A stretch of DNA of 64,000 bases from Hydnum rufescens UP504 (lineage: Eukaryota; Basidiomycota; Agaricomycetes; Cantharellales; Hydnaceae). The stretch covers positions 1 through 64,000 of the forward strand of contig MU129019.1 in the NCBI GenBank assembly GCA_014904985.1. The letters are read 5' to 3'. The notes under the pieces are model-generated. The model had not been told where the DNA came from. It was given only the letters and a program-made list of their open reading frames with translations, and made no database searches. The stretch's first letter is position 1. Every line of letters starts with the position of its first letter. Positions 21,112 through 32,142 of the stretch are shown in pieces. The translations under genes were made by a program, and so were the position numbers.

Positions 21112-22223
21112 ACGAAATCAACAATGAAAAATCAATGGTCCTTTCTTCTTCCTCATCGACTCTAATCCCAATGAATCCTCTTCCACTTCTTCCTCTCCAT
21201 GAGCTGGTCACAGTAGTCCCTCAAACTCCTTTGCCAGAACAATCAAGTGTTCATACTTCAGTGTCTCTCAGAGATCCAATCCCAAACCCATGTACTCTTG
21301 CTGAACAGATCAAGAAGTTTAATATTATGGTAAAATTCTTAGAAAACTTCCATTACGAAAACAAGCTAATGTTGCAAGACAAGGAAACTGTGCAAAAACT
21401 CAAAGCCTCCATTGAAACTTGACCTCCTGATGATGTGAGTCCTCATGGTATGGATTCTGAACTGACATCCTTGCAATCGAATGAGATGTCCACCCCAATG
21501 GACACTTGTGACAGTGAGTCACCTATTCGACTTAAAATACCTGAATGCTTCTACTCACACAAGCATCGCTCTCATATTGCGGGATCAAAGAAAACCCAAT
21601 GATATGGTCAAACATCATACAAGGTGTATCTTAGTTGCAAAAGAGCCAATCAACTTGAGGAAATCCATGCCAAATATTATGAGAAGCAAGAAAATGACCT
21701 GAAAAGCATCGCTGACACCACCTCGTGACTCGTACAGATTATGCAGGTGCAGGAAGGCCACATCGGTCAACTGGCTCAACTCAGCACTACTCTTGTCCAT
21801 ACCAACAACATCCTTCTTGATCGCATCACCCATTTCAATAATCTCAGCAAGAAAATCAATGCTTGTAATGAAGAATCCATCCATCTATACAGTTATGCAC
21901 TTGTGAGCAGCCAACAGATTGAATTGACGCAGAGCGACAAGTTCTCCCGCATCTTTTCTCTTGCTGTGGACATATTCAGACAAGAAGAAGAACTATACTC
22001 CCTGATTTACACTTTCTGTCTCCATTGTCATTTTGCCAGGCACCTTACTAATCTTCTAGATGTTTTTGCAGATGGAAGTCGTTTTGTGTCCCCTCTCAAG
22101 TGTCAGCCTTATGTGATTGAGAAATATACCCACACAGTTCAAGAGATTCAGACCAAACTGCATGATGAAGAGTGGGCTCTACTTAAGCTAGACCTGCATC
22201 TGTTTGAGCTTGCGGACATCTGA
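21112..22223 (+). pseudogene. Gypsy-1 accessory ORF3 (unknown, helical)
   Basis: One frame, interrupted by TGA/TAA at about 21420, 21600 and 21726, runs from about 21112 to the stop at 22221-22223. The last part (21741-22223) starts MQVQEGHIGQLAQLSTTL and contains KFSRIFSLAVDIFRQEEELYS. It aligns by eye with gypsy-2 ORF3 at 32143-32841, which has DRLARIFIQAADIIRQEH. Both are rich in heptad-like Leu/Ile and probably helical. There is no membrane segment, so it does not look like a classic env. I do not recognise the family. Confidence 0.6.
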
Positions 22224-23100
22224 GGTTGCAACCCCATCTCACCACCCATTTCACCTATGCAGGAAGAAGAAGAAGATGATATGATAGAAGTCGAGAATGA
22301 AGTTGAAGAATGGTAATGTTGTAACACTCTATCCATGTGCATAAAAGAACAAAACCTTACACACTGGTAATAGTGAAGATATGTGTCCCTGAATATGACT
22401 TTTGTACTGCCCACTCCACAACCTCAAGACTGCGATTCTCGTTCAAATGATCATTTCATTCTCCCATCTCCAATCCCCTCCCCACCATCACCAATTCTGT
22501 CTTGCAAATCATTGTCTCCAATGTCCTCCTTTCTTTTTTTTTTCTTTTTTTTCTTTCTTCCAAGTGAATGCACTCAAGTTCTTGTACAACGGCCACCTGT
22601 TGATTCACTACTGCCTTATGGGCAATCTCTTCAACCTGTCTGTCTCTAGCCATCTTTTTTTTCTTTCTTTTCTTTCAACCTGAGTGAATACACTTGCGTA
22701 AATGTACAATAAACCTGACATTCAACATGTTGAACACATCATCTGCACCTTCATGATAAAACAAAAAAAAAGGGGGAAATATGAACAAAAAGCAAGTGAG
22801 GAATAGGAATTGTTGAACTAAGAGATATCTGAAAGAACAAAGAGAAACAGGAAGAACTCCAACAATAAATCTAGGCTGACAAAAGCAGAGGTCAGGAATT
22901 CTGACAGACCAATTGAAATTCCACATATATAAAAGACTAGACACTTCTAAAAATCCGCTCTCATCCCTATACTCAATATCACTCACACAGTAAGAGTTTC
23001 ATTATGACTTAAAGCTTTCAGTCATCTAAAAGGAGTTTGAAGCCAGATGGACAAGGATATCCAAGTCATAACCACCAACCCAAGAGTTGAACAATGAATG
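22224..23100 (+). other. Gypsy-1 intergenic stretch between ORF3 and ORF4
   Basis: An acidic tail-like EEEEDDMIEVENEVEEW reading at 22261-22315 may belong to the ORF3 C-terminus; gypsy-2 ORF3 also ends acidic. T-rich runs at 22535-22560 and 22655-22675. No other gene seen. Confidence 0.4.
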
Positions 23101-23103
23101 TGA

Positions 23104-23361
23104 GTGAGCATCATTGTGGCTACTCCAGCCTCACCACTATTGTACTTGCATCAAGGTGAACATGGATATTTTTGTCCAAATGTTCAGGTGAATCCTCTTC
23201 AGTTTACCTATGCACTGCTCACAAGTCACAATTGCACCATCATCGAACAAAACGAAACAGTCTTTAAAGTCAGGGTGGAATTGGAACTTGACCTATATGG
23301 GGAAATTCCTTTAGGTGATTGCTTCATCCCTGTATTTGTGCATGATTTGTCTGACTTCTAA
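23104..23361 (+). CDS. Gypsy-1 accessory ORF4, 85 residues, unknown
   Basis: A small ORF with the pattern LHQGEHGYFCPNVQ, then FTYALLTSHN, then LDLYGEIPLGDCFIPVFVHD. The same layout (LH.G..GYFCPN ... YG ... P.F.H) recurs in two ORFs of gypsy-2, at 31098-31361 and 30515-30754. It looks like a compact beta-rich domain with no signal peptide. Conservation between two gypsy families suggests a role in the element cycle, but I cannot name it. Confidence 0.6.
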   Translation: MSIIVATPASPLLYLHQGEHGYFCPNVQVNPLQFTYALLTSHNCTIIEQNETVFKVRVELELDLYGEIPLGDCFIPVFVHDLSDF

Positions 23362-23524
23362 GAATGGAGATTTGAATGTGAATCAATCTAAACCATAAAA
23401 GGAAAAAGAGGACAAATTTAATTTGAAGAAATTTGGACATAAGGCTATATCAAGCCAGGACAATCTGAAGGAAGGGAATAAAAAGAACAGTAGTACTAGG
23501 AGCAAAAACCAAAAGTGTTTGCCA

Positions 23525-23976
23525 TGCCTCAAGTCTCCCGCATTCCCTTTGACTATCAAAGATTTGTTCCATACCCACAACCACTCATGATGATAATGCA
23601 TGTATATCAATGAACCTCTGCATGGATTGAGCACTTTCAACATCCAGAAGCAGCAATGGGCAAAATGGTTGGATTTGTGCCGATGGGCTATGAGACTATA
23701 ATGCAAGCGTGGATTATTTGAATTGAAGGGTCTATGGTGATACTCGACATGTGGGTACCAGAACATTACAAAAACATGGACCTTGCCAACAGTGGGATCA
23801 TCAATGGTGACATATTTGTGTTCAATATTCCAAATCATCATTGTCATCAGCATGGTTTCAATCACCTGTCTTCCCCATTTGAGTACCAAGGAACAAATTG
23901 GGAGTATGTCACAGGTAAAGAAGTCTTCATCAAACCAATAGCACTCTTGCTCATGAAGCTTATCTCAGAGAACTAA
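23525..23976 (+). pseudogene. Gypsy-1 accessory ORF5a, unknown, broken
   Basis: It starts MPQVSRIPFDYQRFVPYPQP. Stops interrupt it at about 23610 and 23720, and it resumes as MVILDMWVPEHYKNMDLANS to 23976. The opening resembles ORF5b at 24141 and gypsy-2's ORF at 29927-30235 (MPLELHTIIYRQFDYPYPEP). Function unknown. Confidence 0.45.
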
Positions 23977-24140
23977 ACGAACAAAGAGGGATATGGGGTG
24001 CAGTTAATTAGCTTCCCAAAAAGTTGCTGGTATTGACAAATATGGCAGAATCAATAAAAGTGCAAAAAGAAGTCGAAGTTCAAATAAGCTGTCACAGGAG
24101 ATAAGAGAAAGAAGAAAGGGTATAAAGGCAGATTGAACTC

Positions 24141-24443
24141 ATGCCTTCATCAATCAAAAGTGAACAGGTTGTCTCTATGCCTCTCCAAGTTACCCGTCTA
24201 CTTTACCAAGCATTCAATTATCATGGTCCAGAACCATTTCATCTGTTGTGACCCTTGGCATCCATTTGATATCACCCAACTCCTCACATGTGTTATGAAG
24301 GAATACTCATATCAAAAGAAACAAAATGGACGATTTATGACATACCTATGCTGCGGAGCTATGTCCCCTATCGCCATCAAGACATCAAAATCGAGTTTGT
24401 TGTGCTATTGCGAGTAGCAGAGAATGATATTGTACCCCTGTGA
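24141..24443 (+). pseudogene. Gypsy-1 accessory ORF5b, unknown, broken
   Basis: It reads VSMPLQVTRLLYQAFNYHGP then EPFHLL, followed by in-frame stops, and later YDIPMLRSYVPYRHQDIKIE to a TGA at 24441-24443. It shares the MPL...Y..F.Y..PEPF opening with gypsy-2's 29927-30235 ORF. It looks like a tandem paralogue of ORF5a. Confidence 0.45.
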
Positions 24444-24674
24444 ACCATGAAGGGATGATAGGAGTATAAAAGAAAGCTGACATAAAAAGGAAATAAGCCT
24501 TTTATCCAACTATCAGTGATCTTATATGGAGAGGACAAAGGCTGTCAGTAGAGAGCTTTTTGTGGTGGATAGAAGGATGGAAATGGTGGTATTTCAGTTG
24601 GGTGAGCAGGAGGAATTTGCATGCTATGATGTAGGAAGATTGCAAGGGACTGCAATCAAAAAGTGTTCACCACC

Positions 24675-25527
24675 TGTAGAAGAGAAAATGTTCTGGCCTC
24701 AAAAACCCCTTGGTTTAAGCCCTTCAAGAAAATCTGTGTCTTACCAGCATTGAACTCTGGAAGAGAAGTATAACCACTTATACTAAGGTAGTCCGCATTT
24801 TGGCACATGACTTAAGGGCAGGTGATCTAGCAAGAGGTTAGTAAGGAGGGAGATGAGTAAGACAATTGGTGAGGTGATTAGTGAGCATGACTAAAGGGTG
24901 AGTAAGGGGATTAGTAAGAGGATGAGTCATGTGGAGGTTCAGAAAGGTATAAAGAGAGGGGGGATTTAGTGTAGAGGAGCATCTGAAGAGGAGTCCCCTC
25001 CGAGGATCAAAGTGCCCTGAGGATCATTGTACCCTAGTATCCAAGTACCCATTAGTAGAGAGAATAATAGTATCTCAAACAAGGAGAAGAGTATAAAAGG
25101 GAATAAGAGAATCAGAGTGTGTCAGTCTCGCTTAGTCATGTGAAGAATAATGGATAGTTGTAGAACCCTCAGAGTAGGAGTTGCTAAACATCCATTCTTG
25201 AAGTTGTGTGTTTGAATCCTGAGTCTTGCAGTTGTGTCTTGAAGTGTCTTGGAAGTGTCTTAAGGTCTTGTGTTTGAATCTTGGTGTCTTGCTACCCATG
25301 TTTTGGAGTATCTGAAGGTCCTGTGTTCAAATCTTGTGCTGAGCATCTATCTTGGAGTCTTGTGTTTGAGTCCTAAGGTCAAACCAACAACAAAACTAGT
25401 ACAAAACAACAGTTGAGTGGCACATAACCCATCAAAACTGATCTGTCCTCATTTAACACATTCTAAACAAACACCTTATAACATTTTAACTGATCAAAAC
25501 AAATAAAGCCCATTAGGTCTCTTCCAT
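24675..25527 (+). repeat. Gypsy-1 3' LTR (LTR1)
   Basis: TGTAGAAGAG ... CTCTTCCAT, 853 bp, matching 12861-13707. It is preceded by AAAAGTGTTCACCACC, which is also found next to the gypsy-2 3' LTR. The 3' flank ACCAT (25528-25532) is both its TSD and the TSD of the following solo LTR. Confidence 0.88.
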
Positions 25528-25532
25528 ACCAT

Positions 25533-27101
25533 TGTGGAAGATAAAAACATCCAGTATCAGAAAATGCAAATATCCATTGATCCCAGCCTATGGAATGATC
25601 ATGTGACCTATTATGAAATTAATTAAGGCTATGCATGAAAACAGAATTCATTTGATTACCCCACCAGTTTTGATCAGAGAGGTACACCCATACAACTCTC
25701 GGAAAGCCATGATTCACACCTTTCAAATGGTACCAAACAAAAGTTGAATGGACCAAAAATGCACTCTCCGGACCAATATTACTATCAAAATCCGGAATTT
25801 CCAGTAAAAAGCAAATTTCTCTGTCAGTTCACATCCAATCCTCTCGGAATAACCTCGCCTAGAAAGATATAAAAAATACACATCCAATGGTACTGAGCGT
25901 GTGAAGAACAGATCAAAACTGAGCTCTATAGAACAATATTATTATCAGAATCAACACCCATCAGTATTTTACGAATTTCTCTATTAGTTCGCATCCAATC
26001 ATCTCGGAACCACTTCACCCAGGAAGCTGTTAAAAATCCGCATTGAATGATATTAAGAACGTCTATTGCAGATGCAAACTGTTGTTTCTGCATTGAATCC
26101 CATCCCATGCACTTGTCCCCATTATCAACCAGCAACAAAAACATCTTAACCACTGAACTACAAACAAATTAATCTCCAAGAACTTGTAAATATCCCCTGA
26201 TTTCATCTCCTATTGCCACAAATACCTTCTAGGACTTCACAGATAAGAAAGATAACACCTCCATGACAACCCTTTTGTTCTGTTTATGAATGACTCACCT
26301 TCCTTGCAACCACTTTATGAAAGATAACACCTTCTTAGCAACCCTTTTGTTCTATTTATGAATGACTCACCTATCATGCAACCACTTTATGAATGACTCA
26401 CCCTCCTTGACAACCCTATTGTTCTCACCTATGACTCACATATGACTCACCTAGGAGTGAGTCATATTCTTTAAACACAGCCACCTTCAGAAAGGTATAA
26501 AAGCTGGTAGATTTTCCTGTATCCCCCCATCTCCTCACTACTGGAATATACTACTGTCTACAAATCTGCTTGCATCTGAAGAGAGTACTGATCTAAAGCC
26601 ATCTGGAGCTAAGTCATATACAAGGTTGTTAAGACTAAGTCACTGGAAGCCCTCTACATGAAATACTGAGCCAAGGATAGTTGCAGGACCTAAGGTTAGA
26701 GTTGCTGGACATCCAAGGAAAGGTGAGTAATAACAAAGTCAAGTCAGAAGAAGACAGAAATACATTGACACACTGAATCAAGCTTAAACTAGTCTAGAAC
26801 CCTCCTTAGAATCTGCATTTTGACCAGGAGAACACAAATAGATACACACAAATAGCAGTAAACAGTTCAATACAACACATATAAGCCTTTCACAAGCATC
26901 CCATGATATATCATTGACTATAGCTAGTCCATACCACAACCTTATCCTCCACTGAATATCATACACAACTTGTTAGAGAGTGATCAACCATCAGAGAAAA
27001 CCAGCCCATTGAATAAAAACAGAAATACAGTCTCCCATCTACACATGGGCTGAACCAGAGTTTGATTTGACAGTCATCAGAGCTCCCAATCCTTCTTCTA
27101 T
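25533..27101 (+). mobile_element. Solo LTR of the gypsy-2 family (LTR2)
   Basis: TGTGGAAG ... CCTTCTTCTAT, 1569 bp, matching the gypsy-2 LTR (28068-29657). It is flanked by an exact 5-bp TSD, ACCAT, at 25528-25532 and 27102-27106. It inserted exactly at the edge of gypsy-1, using gypsy-1's own TSD as target. No internal sequence remains, as expected after LTR-LTR recombination. Confidence 0.85.
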
Positions 27102-27106
27102 ACCAT

Positions 27107-28067
27107 TCTCATGGCTGTCTTCAGTGGGGTTGTGGGTCTTTGATTTGGGGGTTAGTGCGGGTTGTAGGCTCAGGTGAAAATCTAGGAATAAATAACATGT
27201 TAGTAAAAGAAAAAATAAAATAAAAAGAAAGCCACACAAAAGGAGCAGCATACACTGCTCCTCTTGTGTGATCCTCCTTATCTTGAAATTACCACACACC
27301 TGCTTTGGCAGGTGTGTGGTTCATTCATCTGGGATCCCTGGGCCTTGCATCATGCATCCCTGTCTCATTTGGTGGGTCATTTGCGACTCTCCATTGCCAG
27401 GTGCATAGTCATTTCCAAGGGGAGGGGAGGGTTTCATTTGGCAGGTGGTTTGGGTGAGAACCTAGGACCTAGAATAATAAATTTGTTAGTTAAAAATTAA
27501 AATGGACACAAAAAGAGTAGCAAGGCTGCTCTTTTTGCACCCTTGGGGGTACATTACTTACCAGGTATAGAACCACACACCCACCATCGTGGATGTGTGG
27601 CTCATACTGGTTTTGGCATTGTCCCATGCCTTTGTTTGGCATGTTGTTGTTCACAGGTCTCACTTCACATGCACATACAGTAGTAAAAAAAATTTAAATG
27701 ATGCAAAAGGAACAGTGTGGGCTGCTCCTTTTGCATCACTGTACATATAGAAATTTAAATAAAATACTTTGTAGTACCACACACCTGCTTTGGTGGGTGT
27801 GTGGTACTGATTTTGCACCAGTTGCATGCTTTGTACTTGGTTTTTCATATGGGAGGGGTGTCCATTGGGGTGGGTCATCATTTCGGGAGCCTTGATTTGA
27901 ATCCTACAATGATAAAGTATGTTAGTAAAAAAAATTCAAAGTGATGCAAAAGGAGCAGCTTGCACTGCTCCTTTTGCGTCGCTGTGCATATAGGAATTTG
28001 CAAAAAGTTACCTTGTCATACCACACATCCACTTCAGTGGGTGTGTGGTACTCATTTGTACCACAGT
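27107..28067 (-). repeat. Array of element B, continuation (4 units)
   Basis: Minus-strand units. Intronic hairpins: 27233-27271, 27503-27541, 27699-27738 and 27942-27981. Exonic palindromes: 27291-27320, 27571-27601, about 27776-27807 and about 28020-28051. CpG is depleted and some hairpin arms now mismatch. The left edge abuts the LTR2/gypsy-1 insertion. The right edge is cut by gypsy-2 at 28068 and should resume beyond 64000. Confidence 0.72.
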
Positions 28068-29657
28068 ATACAAGAAGGGTTGGGAGCTCCGATGACTGTC
28101 AAATCAAAATCTGGTTCAGCCAGTGTGTAGATAGGAGACTGTGTTTCTGTTTATTCAAATGGGTTGGTTCGCTTCAATGGTTGATCACTCTCTGCAAGAT
28201 ATGTATGTGTTTATTGGAGAATGGAATGTGATATGGACTAGCAATAGTCAATGATATATCGTAGATGCTTATAGAAAGGCTTATATGTGGAGGATGCTTA
28301 TGGAAAGGCTTATACATGTTCGTGTTGTGTTTGTTCATTTGCTGATATTTGTGTGTCCTTGTTTATGTCCTCCTAGTCAAAATGCGGATATCTGTGGGCT
28401 ATAGAATGGTCAGTGCTTGGTTAGTTTGGTTAGTATGCTTCAATCTTCTTTCCTGACTTGTATTTACCTTTTCCTTGGATGTCCAGCAACTCTAACCTTA
28501 GGTTCTGCAACTATCCTTGGCTTCAGTATTTCACATAGATGGCTTCCAGTAGCTTGGTCTCAACAACCTTGAAGATGACTTAGCTCCAGATGGCTTTAGA
28601 TAGATAGTTCTTTAGATATTAAGCAGAATGGTAGACAGTAGTTGACAGTGGTTGATTTCCAGAGTGAGGAGATGGGGGGGAACAAGAAAATCTGCTAGCT
28701 TATATACCTATCTGAAGGTGGCTGTGCATGGAGCAAGAACAAAAGAGTAATAAAGCTATGAGATCATAGTGGAGTAGAACAAAAGAGTAATAAAGAAATG
28801 ATGTCATAATGCAGTCATAGCTGAGTCATTCATAGAGTGTGATGTCATAGTGAAGTCATAGTGATGTCATTCATAAAGAGAACAGAAGGATTCATAAAGG
28901 AAATGATGTCACTAGTTTGCTGAGCTTGTGGAGTAGTTGGGGCATGATGTCACTGATCTTGTGATGTGTTTTGGGGCTCATGGGAAGCGAAATTAAGGAC
29001 ATCTCCGGGTTCTGGAGATTAATCTGAGCATAGTCCAGTGGTTAAGGTGTTTTTTGTTACTGGTTAATAAAAGGAACAAGTGCATGGTGTGGGATTCGAG
29101 GCAGAGACAGCAATTTGCATCCATAATAGGCGTGCTTGGTTCCATTCGATGCGGATTTTTAACAGCTTTCTGGGCGCTGTGGTTCCGAGCAGATCGGATG
29201 CGAACTGACAGAGAAATTCGTCTTTTACTGATGGGTGTTGATTCTGATAGTAATATTGTTCTGTAGAGTTCAATTTTGATCTGTTCTTCGTGTGCTTAGT
29301 ACCGTTGGATGTGGATTTTTATATCTTTCTAAATGCAGTTGTTCCGAGAGGATTGAATGCAAACTGACTGAGGTATTCATTTTTTACTGGAAATCCTGGA
29401 TTTTAATAGTAAAATTGGCCTGGAGAGTGCAGTTTTGGTCTGTTCAACTTGTGTTTGGTACCATTCAAAAGGTGTGAATCGTAGCTTTCTAAGCGTTATA
29501 TGGGCATACCTCTCCGATCAAAACTGATGGAGTTATAAAACGAATTTGGTTTCTGCACATAGCCGTAATTAATCTCATAATCGGTCATGTGATTGTCCAA
29601 TGTCTGGAAGTTGTGTAATTTCGCATTTTCTGATACTGGATGTTTTTATCTTCCACA
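28068..29657 (-). repeat. Gypsy-2 3' LTR (LTR2)
   Basis: On the minus strand, TGTGGAAG ... CTTCTTGTAT, 1590 bp. It matches 62843-64000 and the solo copy 25533-27101. The outer flank ACAGT (28063-28067) is the presumed TSD; its partner lies beyond the window. It contains a short tRNA-like stretch at 29024-29106. Confidence 0.88.
29024..29106 (+). other. tRNA-like (SINE-like) stretch inside LTR2
   Basis: AGTGGTTAAGGTG resembles a tRNA A box, and TGGGATTCGAGGC about 60 bases on resembles a B box. The same pair occurs degenerately in the solo LTR2 (near 26080-26150, reverse strand) and in the 5' LTR near 63850. This may be a fossil tRNA-derived sequence within the LTR. It does not fold as an obvious tRNA and is not called a tRNA gene. 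Confidence 0.3.
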
Positions 29658-29926
29658 GATGGTGAACACTTTTAATTGCAGCCCCTTGCAATGCCCTTTG
29701 CCTTTCTTGACAGTCATACGATTGAGATCTGACCATGCCTCCTTGTGTAGAACCACCATGTCCATCCTTCAAACCAAAGCAAGATTTCTTGTGAGTTTAC
29801 ATCTCGAATTTGGTGATAGAAGTCACTTATTGTTGGGTAAGGATCTTTAATATCCATGTTTTTAATAGTTTTTCCTTTGTATTATCCTAGGATTTTTAAG
29901 TGAATACCCACTTTGAATGGCATTGT

Positions 29927-30235
29927 TCAGGTGGAGGTTGAGAGCATCTGTGGAGAAGGTTCGATGGGGCACAGACATGTTTTCTGGAATGCAGAGGAGA
30001 AGGACAAATTTGATTTCAAGATCATGGTGTAATGAGGGTCAATTGTTATGTGGTTCTCTGAACTCATATGTTGTCCAGTTGACCTTTTTGTCTTTATAAC
30101 GCTGTCATATGCAACTTGGGGATTAGGATAATAGTGGATAATCATGTGGGGTTTGAGATGGGTGAATGGTTCTGGGTATGGGTAATCGAATTGCCGATAT
30201 ATAATCGTGTGAAGTTCCAATGGCATGGTGAACAC
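29927..30235 (-). CDS. Gypsy-2 accessory ORF5, unknown
   Basis: 102 residues beginning MFTMPLELHTIIYRQFDYPY, then PEPFTHLKPHMIIHYYPNPQ. It resembles gypsy-1 ORF5a and ORF5b in its opening. No recognised domain. It is the last ORF before the 3' LTR. Confidence 0.45.
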   Translation of the reverse strand: MFTMPLELHTIIYRQFDYPYPEPFTHLKPHMIIHYYPNPQVAYDSVIKTKRSTGQHMSSENHITIDPHYTMILKSNLSFSSAFQKTCLCPIEPSPQMLSTST

Positions 30236-30514
30236 TTTTGATTCATGCCTTGAGGATAGTCATTCGATTTGCTTTTATGTCACTTTTGCATCCGCAGATC
30301 AATATCATGTGTCCATTTAATCTTGCTTAGGTTTTTCATGGGTTCGAATCCTTCATTGATGTGCAGGGTCATTTTCATTCATATTTTGCTGTCAGCTTCT
30401 CATACGTCAATGTCATCAGGGGACAGGCAGAGGCAGCGTTTTATTTTGAAGAGAATCAAATGGCGACATGGGATTGTGTGGGTGAAGTATGGGTCTGGGC
30501 ACTCATCCTCCATT

Positions 30515-30754
30515 TCACCAAATACTACGAGGATGAGGATGGATTCGAACGAGAAGGTGACCATCTGAACTGAAGTCCCTGATTCGGATTTGGCTTAAGT
30601 AGGCATAATAGAAGTGATCGGTATCGTTTTCGATGTTGGGATAGAATACGCCGAATTCTCCTACATGTAGTGCCAGGTAGTGTGAGTCGCGGTTGGTTAC
30701 TAGTGCTCCAAGGCCAATTTCAGTTTCTTCCATCGTTGCACGAAGTCCTGACAT
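30515..30754 (-). CDS. Gypsy-2 accessory ORF4b, unknown
   Basis: 79 residues with LALHVGEFGVFYPNIEND and YYAYLSQIRIRDFSSDGHL. It is a paralogue of ORF4a at 31098-31361 and of gypsy-1 ORF4 at 23104-23361. Confidence 0.5.
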   Translation of the reverse strand: MSGLRATMEETEIGLGALVTNRDSHYLALHVGEFGVFYPNIENDTDHFYYAYLSQIRIRDFSSDGHLLVRIHPHPRSIW

Positions 30755-31097
30755 GAGAGAGGAATTTGATCGGCAGTCAAATTCGAATTATTGCCTGAGT
30801 TTTCAATATCGCCTGAGCTCCTGAATGTTTAATGAATGTCTTAATGATTGCTGTTTTTACATACTGGTTGAACTCATGGCTTTTTCGAGGTTGTAGTGGG
30901 AGTTTTTAGAATTGCAGATGAAGACGTGTGGTCCGCGTTTTTTGATGACTTTTGTATCCAGTTGTTCGGTTTTGGCACGTGACAGACCCGCTGTTTATGT
31001 TCCTCTTTTCCATTTATGGTGTTTTTCATTTGCCTGTCATTTTCGTGATAGAGGAAGATTTTTATTTTGAAGACAATTCAACGATGACGATGGTGGT

Positions 31098-31361
31098 TTA
31101 TTCAGGAGGGTGATGGGTGAATGTAGGAAGGTGGACTGTGTCTGTGTCAACATTCCCATATACAGCCATTCTTATCTGCACCTTCACATGAAAATCTGAG
31201 TCATCAGAGTATTCTCGGGTTACACAATATGATTCGAGGCAGGCGATTGTATACGTTTGGACTGCAGTTGTCGTGTTGGGGCAAAAGTAACCCCTTCGTC
31301 CGATGTGGAGATTGAGAATTGGATCGTTCTGGTCCCTGACGTGCTGTATGAAGAAAACCAT
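31098..31361 (-). CDS. Gypsy-2 accessory ORF4a, unknown
   Basis: 87 residues with ILNLHIGRRGYFCPNTTT, then YTIACLESY, then MAVYGNVDTDTVHLPTFTHH. The GYFCPN core and the YG...P.F.H tail match gypsy-1 ORF4, showing the module predates the split of the two families. Confidence 0.6.
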   Translation of the reverse strand: MVFFIQHVRDQNDPILNLHIGRRGYFCPNTTTAVQTYTIACLESYCVTREYSDDSDFHVKVQIRMAVYGNVDTDTVHLPTFTHHPPE

Positions 31362-32142
31362 GAATCCTGTTGCATATCGTCCTGGATGTATATGTCGTCG
31401 AGGTTGGATGGGAGTTCCGTATGAGTCTCAGAAATGCCGTTGGTGAGTATGTTGGTAGGCATATTTGATGGTGTCCTACCCCTTTTTAGGTAAGCATTTA
31501 TACGAGTTGTGTTGTTTTTGACATACGTTCTTTTGAGAGTCAGTGGATGGGATGGGGAAAGAGGATTTTTGTGTGAGAAGTGCTTTTATGAATGGATTTG
31601 AGACAGTCTAGACTTGAGGGGACCCTTGGATTTTCAGGGCATTTGGTTTGGGTTCGGTTTCAGTGAATTTTTGATTAATTGACTGTTGTTTTTGTTTACT
31701 GGTTAAGTTGCGAGTCTCCTAATTAGTGTGGTTTTGTTGTTGTGGACTTGTGGAATTTTGTTTTTATGTGGGCTATGACTTTGTTTCTGTTGTTTTTCTT
31801 TTGATTTTGATTGATTGATTTTTTTTTTTTTTTTTTTTGATAAGTTCACAAGTTCACATATCAGGCGAGGTTAGTTCTTAAAAGATTCAAGTAAAAAAAG
31901 AGAGCCTTCAGGCTTAGAGAATTTTTAAGAGAATAGGGAACATTGATTTGCCTTTAGGCAACATGATTTTACATGGAGAGAAAAAAGGAAAGATGAGAGA
32001 GGGGTTTTTCTTTTCATGCGAGGGACATGGTACATTGAGGCGAGCACATATTTTGTTTAATGAAGAGAGAGGGTAGTGATGATGGGATTTGAGTTGGGCG
32101 AGGGATAGAGAGGATTGGGAGAGCCTTAGATGTCGCGATGGG
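31362..32142 (-). other. Gypsy-2 stretch between ORF3 and ORF4a
   Basis: It contains a poly-A/T run at 31820-31840 and T-rich sequence. I see no gene in it. Confidence 0.4.

Noticed and set aside
300..28050. Intrinsic transcription terminators
   Set aside because: Hairpins followed by T-runs superficially fit, but the organism is eukaryotic and hairpins sit inside introns.
29024..29106. Functional tRNA gene
   Set aside because: Only box-like motifs; no acceptor or anticodon stem can be drawn convincingly.
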